Part shown: positions 57,637-64,000 of the stretch, piece by piece
Numbering within the stretch: position 1 is the stretch's first letter
How the letters are laid out: every line of letters starts with the position of its first letter
Assembly: GCF_000093085.1 (NCBI RefSeq)
Contig: NC_014219.1
Location: 2,038,384-2,102,383, forward strand
Source of the DNA: [Bacillus] selenitireducens MLS10
GTDB taxonomy: Bacteria > Bacillota > Bacilli > Bacillales > Salisediminibacteriaceae
DNA length: 64,000 nucleotides
Reading direction: 5' to 3'
Made by a program: the position numbers and the translations under genes
The notes under the pieces: generated by a model
The model's database searches: none
Seen by the model: the letters and a program-made list of their open reading frames with translations, nothing else
Told to the model about the DNA's origin: nothing

Positions 57637-57683
57637 AAAACCCCTTGAAACGGCTGGTATCTTAAACCGTTTCAAGGGGTTTT
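57637..57683. terminator. bidirectional terminator between cyclophilin and amylase genes
   Basis: Long stem AAAACCCCTTGAAACGG / CCGTTTCAAGGGGTTTT. Confidence 0.92.
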
Positions 57684-57688
57684 GTTGA

Positions 57689-59248
57689 TCAATGAAGAAT
57701 CGCTGACGAATAAGGAGGTAAAGTCAATATTTGAGACGACCAGTCGGTGTCGTCTTTGTCCATGTAGAGAAGCGCATCCACATCGTCTTCAGGATCGATG
57801 TCTATATCGACGGTTTCACTGCTCATATTGTGTAAGACGAGAATGCGATCTTCATCGGTTTCCCGAATCAGGGTAATCACGCCATCATGCGTGGTTTCAG
57901 CTTCAACCAATTCGCCGTAAAGGAGTGCAGGTACGCTTCGGCGCAAATGAATCCATGTCTGATAATGTGACCAGAGTGATTCAGGGTCATCACGCATGCT
58001 TTCAACACTGAGTTCTTCAGCATCCTGATTATGACGAGGTTCGATCCAAGAGGTTTGACCACCTGCTGATGAATCGTCATACCAAAGCATCGGTTCCCGA
58101 ATATGTTCATCAGGCTTGGTTCCTTCCATTCCTATCTCTTCCCCGTAATAGACAAAAGGGGAACCAGGAAACGATAACAGCAGAGAAGCAGCCATCCGCA
58201 TGCGGTCTTCATTTCCTGAAAGCTGACTCATGACACGGTCGATGTCATGATTCGTCAAGAATGTACTCTCAATATAACTATCAGAAAACTGATCAAACCG
58301 CTCAAGCGTATTCAGGTATGAGGATACGAGGCGGGAATTGCCTTCCCGGCGAGCAGCCTGAATCAGATCTTCGGCCAAATCAAAATTAAAAGTCGAGTGA
58401 AGTCCACCGTCAAGATAAGGCCCTGTGACCTGTGCCGGTGCCCATACTTCTCCAAGAATAAAGACATCCTCATTTACCGCTTCCATTTCAGCGGTGAATT
58501 CCCGCCAAAATTCATGGTTTTTTTCCTCTTCACCAGGATAAATGTGTTTGGCGGCATCAAGACGGAAGCCGTCCACACCGACGTCATCGAGCCAAAATTC
58601 ACCGATGGCATAGATTTCTTCCCGGACATCGGGGTGATCCATATTTAAATCGGGCATCCCTTCCCAAAAGACACTCATGTACATATTCGGTTCTGTGCCG
58701 TGCCACATCCGCTGTCCCCATTCTCCTCGCTCACGAATGTTTGTCTCTTCATCGGCCCAAATATACCAGTCACGATAGTCGCTGTCCGGGTTGCTGATGG
58801 CCTCTTCAAACCATGGGTGCTCCCTGCTGGAATGATTCACAACAAAATCCATCAGTACTTTGATACCGCGTTCATTGGCTTCATCAATGAATGTCCTGAA
58901 ATCGTCCAGGGTTCCGTAATCGGGATTAATTGCATAATAATCGGTAACATCGTAGCCATGATACGTTGGAGACGGGTGAAAGGGCATCAACCAGATTCCT
59001 TCAACACCAAGTTCTTCGAGATAGTCAAGTTGACTGGTCATCCCATTGATATCTCCAATTCCGTCGCCTGTTGAATCATAAAAGGCACGAATAAAAATTT
59101 CATAAAAAACGGTTTCCGGAAAGTGTTCGATCAGCTGAGGGTCTTCCTTAGGAAAATCTGCAGCAGTATAGACTTGTTCGGGTTCATCATTGCAGGCGGT
59201 CAACAGCATGCTGGCCGTCAAAACAGTTGTACCTATTATATATTTCAT
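57689..59248 (-). CDS. GH13 alpha-amylase family lipoprotein
   Basis: A 519-residue glycoside hydrolase family 13 enzyme that acts on alpha-glucans outside the cell. The lipoprotein signal ends in LLTAC (MKYIIGTTVLTASMLLTAC). Conserved region I is DFVVNHSS, region II GFRLDAAKH (nucleophile Asp), region III ILGEVWAP (general acid Glu), region IV FLTNHDIDR (third acid); all catalytic residues are present. ATG 59248 is chosen because the signal peptide begins there. It is preceded by a CcpA cre and a LacI-type operator, pointing to carbon control. Confidence 0.93.
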   Translation of the reverse strand: MKYIIGTTVLTASMLLTACNDEPEQVYTAADFPKEDPQLIEHFPETVFYEIFIRAFYDSTGDGIGDINGMTSQLDYLEELGVEGIWLMPFHPSPTYHGYDVTDYYAINPDYGTLDDFRTFIDEANERGIKVLMDFVVNHSSREHPWFEEAISNPDSDYRDWYIWADEETNIRERGEWGQRMWHGTEPNMYMSVFWEGMPDLNMDHPDVREEIYAIGEFWLDDVGVDGFRLDAAKHIYPGEEEKNHEFWREFTAEMEAVNEDVFILGEVWAPAQVTGPYLDGGLHSTFNFDLAEDLIQAARREGNSRLVSSYLNTLERFDQFSDSYIESTFLTNHDIDRVMSQLSGNEDRMRMAASLLLSFPGSPFVYYGEEIGMEGTKPDEHIREPMLWYDDSSAGGQTSWIEPRHNQDAEELSVESMRDDPESLWSHYQTWIHLRRSVPALLYGELVEAETTHDGVITLIRETDEDRILVLHNMSSETVDIDIDPEDDVDALLYMDKDDTDWSSQILTLPPYSSAILH

Positions 59249-59331
59249 CCTTGTCACTCCTCGTTGAGATCCCTTTTTGCAGTGTTCCTGGAAGGTTAAT
59301 GCAGCTAACGTTGTCACTTGACACCAATATT

Positions 59332-59346
59332 ATGAAAACGATTGCT
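59332..59346. promoter_or_regulatory. catabolite-responsive element (cre) upstream of the amylase
   Basis: ATGAAAACGATTGCT fits the CcpA cre consensus WTGNAANCGNWNNCW at every fixed position and lies about 85 bases before the amylase start. Confidence 0.7.
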
Positions 59347-59393
59347 TAAATTGAAGTATAAAGAATAAGAAGGGTGAAATCAAGTGATTTGAG

Positions 59394-59405
59394 GCAAGCG
59401 TTTGC
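59394..59405. promoter_or_regulatory. LacI-family type operator
   Basis: GCAAGCGTTTGC is a near-perfect palindrome around CG, the form bound by LacI/MalR regulators. It sits about 150 bases upstream of the amylase in the divergent region with the ABC operon. The 299-base gap 59249-59547 otherwise holds only promoter-like A/T sequence. Confidence 0.5.
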
Positions 59406-59505
59406 ATAGTTTTCGTAATTGTTTTGATTCAGCACATCGTACAAGTTGTGCCATAATGTGCAGATAAAATACCAAAAGAGTCTTGAAAGTCTTATTGAAG
59501 TAGTG

Positions 59506-59526
59506 TACTATCTAATTAATACAGTA
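59506..59526 (+). promoter_or_regulatory. possible GntR (YtrA-like) operator of the ABC operon
   Basis: Inverted half-sites TACTAT / ACAGTA (5 of 6 match) separated by nine bases, just upstream of the first ABC gene; an operator for the operon's own GntR regulator is the likely reading. Confidence 0.35.
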
Positions 59527-59547
59527 GTACGAAGGGTGAGGATAGGA

Positions 59548-60462
59548 ATGAAAGAACGGATAGTCATTCGTAATGTGTCAAAAAACATCCGTGGCAAAGC
59601 GATCATTAAGAATATTACGCTTTCCATTGAACCGGGTGAAATCTATGGGCTCCTCGGTCCAAACGGTGCCGGGAAAACAACAACCATCCGTATGATGACA
59701 GGCTTGATGAAACCGACAGGAGGCTCTATTACGATCAATGGATTTGACCTGAGTAATGATTTTGAAAAAGCGATTTCCGGCGTGGGGGCGGTTGTTGAAA
59801 ATCCGGAAATGTATGAGTATCTCAGCGGGTATGACAATCTGCTGCATTACCAGCGCATGTCTCCGGGCGTATCGAAAGCACAGATTCAAAAAGTCACTGA
59901 GCGAGTTGGTATGGAGAAACGGATCCACGAAAAGACAGGTACGTATTCACTTGGAATGAGACAGCGACTCGGACTTGCTCAGGCACTGTTGCATGAACCG
60001 GATGTGCTGATCCTCGATGAGCCGACCAACGGGCTTGATCCGGCGGGAATCAGAGAGATTCGCAGTTATTTGAAAAAGCTTGCCCATGAAGATGGCATCA
60101 GCATCATTGTTTCGAGTCACTTGCTCAGTGAAATGGAAAAAATGTGTGACCGTATTGCAGTGATACAGGATGGTGAAATCATTACGGTCTCTGATGTCGC
60201 TTCTTTTGTTGAAGGAAAAGAACAGTTCGTCACCGTAACTGTTACGGATCAGTCAAAGGCGGCTGATGTGATACGAAAGCAACTGCAAAAAGAAGTGGAG
60301 ATCACAGATTTAGGCATTCGATTAGCGTGTTCACGAGAGGAGATTCCAAATGTTGTTTCTGTTCTCGTCAATCAAGGTATTGGTATTTATGAAGTCAAAG
60401 GTGCTGCTAACTTAACGCTTGAAGAGCAATTTTTGGAACTGACTGGAGGAAGATCCGTATGA
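59548..60462 (+). CDS. ABC transporter ATP-binding protein (BcrA-type)
   Basis: A 304-residue ATPase: Walker A LLGPNGAGKTTT, signature YSLGMRQRLGLAQAL, Walker B LILDEPTNGLDP, switch His in IVSSHLL. The C-terminal extension is like the bacitracin/lantibiotic exporters (BcrA). ATG 59548 follows GAGGATAGG. It is first of five genes: ATPase-permease-GntR-ATPase-permease; the stop overlaps the permease start. Confidence 0.94.
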   Translation: MKERIVIRNVSKNIRGKAIIKNITLSIEPGEIYGLLGPNGAGKTTTIRMMTGLMKPTGGSITINGFDLSNDFEKAISGVGAVVENPEMYEYLSGYDNLLHYQRMSPGVSKAQIQKVTERVGMEKRIHEKTGTYSLGMRQRLGLAQALLHEPDVLILDEPTNGLDPAGIREIRSYLKKLAHEDGISIIVSSHLLSEMEKMCDRIAVIQDGEIITVSDVASFVEGKEQFVTVTVTDQSKAADVIRKQLQKEVEITDLGIRLACSREEIPNVVSVLVNQGIGIYEVKGAANLTLEEQFLELTGGRSV

Positions 60463-61400
60463 TGTACGCCCTGATCAAAAATGAGAACATGAAAATATAC
60501 AAGCGCTTAGGAACGAAAATTATGTTTGTGATTTTGGCAGCGGTGATTGTTTTCATCGGTCTTGTTATGCGTTTTGCCAATGAGGTAACCGAACCGCTTG
60601 ATGGTGCAGGAGAACCTGGTCTTCAGATTGAACAGTCAGACCCGGACCAAATGGCCAATATGCCGGAATCGATGCAGGTGCAAATCCATGAACAGGAAAT
60701 GCTCGGAACGTATCTGATCGAGGAAGAAGTTTCTCAGGTGAACCGCGATTCGATGCTTGGCTTTGCGATGGAGAATCCGCAACTCGTCAGTTTTGTAACC
60801 ATGTTTACCGTGATTGTCGGGGCAGGGATTGTGGCTGGTGAACACAGCAAAGGAACGATCAAACTTCTGATGATCCGTCCTGTGAAACGCTGGAAAATAC
60901 TGCTTTCCAAATGGCTTTCAACCGTATTGTTTTCCATTGTCATGGTCTTGACATTGATTGTCATCAGTCTGCTCACAGGTGGTTTTTTATATGGGTTTTC
61001 CATTGATGGACTGAGGGTTGTTGAGGTTGTTGATGGCGCAGTCAGAGACATGTCTGTATGGGGGTATATGGCAGTTACCTATTCACTTGCCTGGGTGGAA
61101 TTAATCATCATGACAACCTTTGCATTCATGCTCGGAGCGGTCTTTCGCAACCAATCTCTCTCCATTGGCCTCTCTCTGGTGATGTTGTTTACGGGTGGGC
61201 AGGTTGTCTTTCTGCTTAGCAGCTATGACTGGGCAAAATATTTGCTTTTCGCTCATACCAATCTGCTGCAGCATTTCAATGGTCAACCGATGATCGAACA
61301 TACAACTGCTGCTTTTTCCGTAGGAATTGTGGTATTCTACTTCACCGTGTTTAAAGCAATTGCTTATCTCAGTTTTTCAAAACGGGATATTGCCGATTGA
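60459..61400 (+). CDS. ABC-2 type permease
   Basis: A 313-residue membrane protein with about six helices, an extracellular loop after the first helix (about residues 40-105) and a conserved GEHSKGTIKLLMIRPVKRWKILLSKW cytoplasmic segment typical of ABC-2 permeases. It pairs with the preceding ATPase, overlapping it by four bases. Confidence 0.9.
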   Translation: MMYALIKNENMKIYKRLGTKIMFVILAAVIVFIGLVMRFANEVTEPLDGAGEPGLQIEQSDPDQMANMPESMQVQIHEQEMLGTYLIEEEVSQVNRDSMLGFAMENPQLVSFVTMFTVIVGAGIVAGEHSKGTIKLLMIRPVKRWKILLSKWLSTVLFSIVMVLTLIVISLLTGGFLYGFSIDGLRVVEVVDGAVRDMSVWGYMAVTYSLAWVELIIMTTFAFMLGAVFRNQSLSIGLSLVMLFTGGQVVFLLSSYDWAKYLLFAHTNLLQHFNGQPMIEHTTAAFSVGIVVFYFTVFKAIAYLSFSKRDIAD

Positions 61401-61425
61401 ATTTCACAAGGAAGGAGCGCGGATA

Positions 61426-61815
61426 ATGGGAATCAATTTTGATAATCACAGGCCGATTTATGTGCAGATTATGGCCTATATAAACAGTCAAATTACAAGA
61501 GGCGTATGGAAACCCGGTGAAAAGCTGCCTTCCGTGAGAGAATTTGCCATTGAAGTCGGTGTAAATCCCAACACCGTTTCTAGGACGTATATGGAACTTG
61601 AACGGCAGGAGATTGTCGTGTCGAAACGGGGGCAGGGTACTTTTGTGACCGAGGATACGAGTGTGATTCAGGCGCTGAAAAAAACACAGGCATCTTCACA
61701 GGTGGATGCCTTTATCGGGAACATGCAAAACCTGGGACTTACCAAACACGAAATCCTGTCTCTCATTCAAGAGCGGCTAAAGGATGATAAGGAGGCTGCT
61801 GATCATGAATACTAA
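61426..61815 (+). CDS. GntR family regulator (YtrA/YhcF subfamily)
   Basis: A 129-residue repressor with a winged helix (RPIYVQIMAYINSQITRGVWKPGEKLPSVREFAIEVGVNPNTVSRTYMELE) and only a short C-terminal tail, which defines the YtrA subfamily. Members control linked ABC exporters, often in response to cell-wall antibiotics. It lies between the two ABC pairs, and its last bases overlap the second ATPase. Confidence 0.93.
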   Translation: MGINFDNHRPIYVQIMAYINSQITRGVWKPGEKLPSVREFAIEVGVNPNTVSRTYMELERQEIVVSKRGQGTFVTEDTSVIQALKKTQASSQVDAFIGNMQNLGLTKHEILSLIQERLKDDKEAADHEY

Positions 61816-62503
61816 CATAACGGTCCGTAAACTGACAAAAACCTATTCCAAAGGAGAAGGGATTACCGATATCGAATTAACGCTTGACAGGCCTGGACTG
61901 ACAGGTGTAATTGGTCCTAATGGGAGCGGTAAATCGACATTATTAAAACTGATGGCTGGCCTGTTGCGTCCGTCGAAAGGAACGGTGGAAATCTGCGGCA
62001 CATCTGTTGACAGAAGGATCGGCACAAAGGTAGCTTATCTGTCTGAACTCGATTCACTGTATGCGTTTCAGACCTTGGAAGGGGCAATGGTGTTCCACGA
62101 TAAGACCATATCTGCATTCGACCGGGAACGCGCAGAAGCCATGGCCAACAACCTGAACTTGGATCTGAAACAGAAGATCAAGACCATGTCAAAGGGGAAC
62201 CGTGCCAAGGTGAAGATTTTACTTACCCTCGCGAGAAAAGTTCCGGTGCTGGTGATGGACGAACCTCTGTCAGGCCTCGATCCTCTCGTTCGTCAGGATA
62301 TCTTGAACATGATCATCAGTGAAACCGATGTGGAAAAACAGCTGGTCTTGATTTCCACACATGAGGTTACGGAAGTGGAACCGTTTTTGGATTATGTACT
62401 AATTCTCAGAGACGGCCAGGTGGTACTGCAAGGTGGAACAGATACCCTTCGTGAGGAACATGGGAAATCTGTCGTTGAACTCATGAGGGAGGTGCTGAAC
62501 TGA
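61805..62503 (+). CDS. ABC transporter ATP-binding protein (YtrB/YhcG type)
   Basis: A 232-residue ATPase with Walker A VIGPNGSGKSTLLKL, a shortened signature MSKGNRAKVKILLTLAR, Walker B VLVMDEPLSGLDP and switch ISTHEV. This form of signature is typical of the ATPases paired with YtrA-type regulators. It overlaps the regulator gene and ends on the first base of the next start. Confidence 0.92.
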   Translation: MNTNITVRKLTKTYSKGEGITDIELTLDRPGLTGVIGPNGSGKSTLLKLMAGLLRPSKGTVEICGTSVDRRIGTKVAYLSELDSLYAFQTLEGAMVFHDKTISAFDRERAEAMANNLNLDLKQKIKTMSKGNRAKVKILLTLARKVPVLVMDEPLSGLDPLVRQDILNMIISETDVEKQLVLISTHEVTEVEPFLDYVLILRDGQVVLQGGTDTLREEHGKSVVELMREVLN

Positions 62504-63315
62504 TGTGGCTGGCACTGTTTATAAAAGAATGGCAGGATTCCCTGCCAAGATTTATGCTGGTGATGATTGTCAACTCTATTGGTTTTCTCGGCATGTGGAT
62601 CGCGATTGAACGGGGATCACTGTTCTTTGTGTTGATTGCTGTTGCACTCATTGTCATCCATATCATCTACCTCTTTTTCGAATGGATCATTGCCTTTTCA
62701 AGGGAATGGCGAAGCAACACGCATGTTCAGTGGCTGAATCTTCCGGTCTCAGGGTGGGTGCTGCTGACATCAAAGATGGGGGCAGGGCTGAGTCAGTTTC
62801 TGCTGTCACTTATCTATGCGATGGCTGTGGCCTATGTGATTCTTGGAAGAATGCTTCATCATGCACAGAGAGCTGATTCACTGTTTACGGGAATGGCGGA
62901 CGTTCTTGAGCCGCTGAGTCTTGCTTTTGCCGAATTCAGTCCGTATATTGTCATTGGCATCACCCATGCTGCTGCTTCAATTGGCCTTGCCGCCGTGTTT
63001 ATTTATTTAATGGCAAAGTCCTTCAGACCGTTTGGTTGGATTTTAGCCATTGTGATTGTATTTGGAGTGAATTGGCTGATTGATCTGATTGGGGAGCAGT
63101 CCTGGTATCAGGCCCTCGAACAAACCGTACCTCTTATTCGCTCTGATGATGTGGTTGAACGGCTCTTGGAGCTGTTTGGTGAAGCTGACAGTGTTATGAT
63201 AAGCAATACAGGTGGTGACGCCCTGTATCTTGGGCATATTGTCATGGCGTTCATTGGCTATGCTGTCGTTTTATTTGTATGCAAGTGGCTTATCGACCGC
63301 TTTGTCGAGGCGTGA
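62503..63315 (+). CDS. ABC transporter permease component, membrane protein
   Basis: A 270-residue protein with six or more predicted helices, starting WLALFIKEWQDSLPRFMLVM. No detailed family is recognised, but position after a YtrB-like ATPase and topology make it the cognate permease. It ends the five-gene operon before a strong terminator. Confidence 0.8.
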   Translation: MWLALFIKEWQDSLPRFMLVMIVNSIGFLGMWIAIERGSLFFVLIAVALIVIHIIYLFFEWIIAFSREWRSNTHVQWLNLPVSGWVLLTSKMGAGLSQFLLSLIYAMAVAYVILGRMLHHAQRADSLFTGMADVLEPLSLAFAEFSPYIVIGITHAAASIGLAAVFIYLMAKSFRPFGWILAIVIVFGVNWLIDLIGEQSWYQALEQTVPLIRSDDVVERLLELFGEADSVMISNTGGDALYLGHIVMAFIGYAVVLFVCKWLIDRFVEA

Positions 63316-63327
63316 TTTATCATTGAA

Positions 63328-63375
63328 CAAAAAAGTTGGTGAGCCACCATCATGGTGGGCTCACCGACTTTTTTC
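63328..63375. terminator. bidirectional terminator
   Basis: Long stem AAAAAAGTTGGTGAGCC / GGCTCACCGACTTTTTT between the ABC operon and the leftward small gene. Confidence 0.92.
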
Positions 63376-63392
63376 ATATCATTGAAATCCAA

Positions 63393-63569
63393 TCATGATT
63401 CCCGGATGCAATAATACATTAACAGTCCAAGTGTGAGGAAACCGACAATAACAAAAGGAGAGTTCATCAGAGAAGTTGCTTTACCATTGTCCTCTGCAAA
63501 TACTGCGGATGCAGGGATCAAAAAGAAAAATAACGAAAAGAAGAGAACGGCACCAAATCTTGCTGTCAT
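63393..63569 (-). CDS. 58-residue secreted or membrane small protein
   Basis: Begins MTARFGAVLFFSLFFFLIPASAVFAED, a signal peptide with a probable cleavage at VFA, followed by a short linker and a second hydrophobic helix (FVIVGFLTLGLLMYYC). ATG 63569 is eight bases after AGGAGG. No known family recognised. Confidence 0.65.
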   Translation of the reverse strand: MTARFGAVLFFSLFFFLIPASAVFAEDNGKATSLMNSPFVIVGFLTLGLLMYYCIRES

Positions 63570-63753
63570 AATCATCGCCTCCTGGTTGTATCTTGTATGT
63601 TGTTAACATTATAGCGGCCTTGTTAAGTGATTGCAATTCATATCCTTGTAAAAAAATACACAAGAATGATAGCGGAATGGCCCTATTCATGATAATCTAT
63701 GAATAGACAGAAAGACTGTATCGTCAAGATCACGATGCGCTGGAGGGGTAAAA

Positions 63754-64000
63754 ATGAGTGAAGAACATAAAGGTATTTTACTGGAAAGTGGTACAAATGA
63801 ATTAGAAGTCATTATGTTTACAATCGGCACAGGTACATTCGGTATTAATGTTATGAAGGTACGTGAAATCATACAGCCAATGAATGTGACGCTTATGCCT
63901 CACACACATCCGCACGTTGAAGGAATAATCCGTCTGCGTGAGGAAGTCATCCCGGTTATTGATTTGGCAAAAGCCATCGGGTTCCAACCATCAGATGAAA
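63754..64000 (+). CDS. cheV: chemotaxis coupling protein CheV, 3' end outside window
   Basis: ATG 63754 follows GGAGGGG and opens a CheW-like domain: VIMFTIGTGTFGINVMKVREIIQPMNVTLMPHTHPHVEGIIRLREEVIPVIDLAKAIGF. The start MSEEHKGILLESGTNELE is that of CheV, which couples receptors to CheA and carries a C-terminal receiver domain (beyond the window). It would work with the receptors at 16 kb and 35 kb. Confidence 0.9.
   Translation, partial: MSEEHKGILLESGTNELEVIMFTIGTGTFGINVMKVREIIQPMNVTLMPHTHPHVEGIIRLREEVIPVIDLAKAIGFQPSDE

Overview
The window looks like chromosomal DNA from a Bacillaceae bacterium (Bacillales). The evidence is synteny with the Bacillus subtilis yne region: yneB-ynzC-tkt-yneF at the left end, yneJ/ccdC- and yneK-like genes near 9-10 kb, and aconitase followed by yneP/yneQ-like genes at 42-48 kb. 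Shine-Dalgarno sites are strong (AGGAGG type), rho-independent terminators are abundant, and CsoR, CcpA and LexA type operators are recognisable. Respiratory molybdenum enzymes and selenium genes suggest a facultatively anaerobic, metal- or oxyanion-respiring member, perhaps of the haloalkaliphilic Salisediminibacterium/Alkalihalobacillus kind; that placement is inference. No rRNA, CRISPR array, prophage or intact insertion sequence was seen.

Layout. 1-3.6 kb: end of the SOS-type yneB-ynzC group, transketolase, yneF. 3.6-4.7 kb: mnmH (tRNA 2-selenouridine synthase). 4.8-7.8 kb: copper module csoR-copA-copZ with its operator/promoter. 7.9-10.3 kb: thiol/envelope group (frameshifted thioredoxin-like gene, Lgt-like membrane protein, CcdC, YneK). 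10.4-16 kb: TraB protein, small genes, ddl-murF, a VOC protein. 16-20.2 kb: soluble chemoreceptor, RDD protein, dicarboxylate/amino-acid symporter, and a ykuI-like EAL gene broken by an amber codon. 20.55-23 kb: a c-di-GMP-I riboswitch with a terminator in front of a GGDEF-EAL gene. 23.3-32 kb: CdaR/PucR regulator, a cytoplasmic-looking molybdopterin oxidoreductase with a four-cluster ferredoxin partner, then a complete Tat-exported DMSO-reductase-type operon (chaperone-A-B-C). 32-34.4 kb: cofG-cofH (deazaflavin FO synthase). 34.4-37.2 kb: broken membrane chemoreceptor, DICT-domain protein, hydrolase. 37.3-41.7 kb: selenocysteine locus with tRNA-Sec, selB, a SelW-like selenoprotein with in-frame UGA and a SECIS-like hairpin, a 42-residue membrane peptide, and selA. 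41.8-50 kb: aconitase, VanZ-like protein, tandem AAA ATPase (frameshifted), thioesterase, yneQ-like, nadE, PHP phosphoesterase. 50-57.6 kb: second ykuI-like gene (frameshifted), MFS transporter (frameshifted), membrane and unknown proteins, amidohydrolase, an unknown gene behind a LexA-type box, cyclophilin lipoprotein. 57.7-63.3 kb: GH13 alpha-amylase lipoprotein and a double ABC exporter operon with a GntR regulator. The right end holds the start of cheV.

Themes. (1) Selenium use: the Sec insertion machinery (except selD, not in this window), a selenoprotein that standard gene calling would miss because its TGA reads as a stop, and selenouridine tRNA modification. (2) Anaerobic respiration: two adjacent molybdoenzyme modules of different type and predicted location. 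(3) Signalling: several c-di-GMP and chemotaxis genes, of which three (two ykuI paralogues and one MCP) are disrupted. Five genes each carry one apparently extra base in or next to a homopolymer; this points to base-calling error, recent pseudogenisation or, less likely, tract-length switching.
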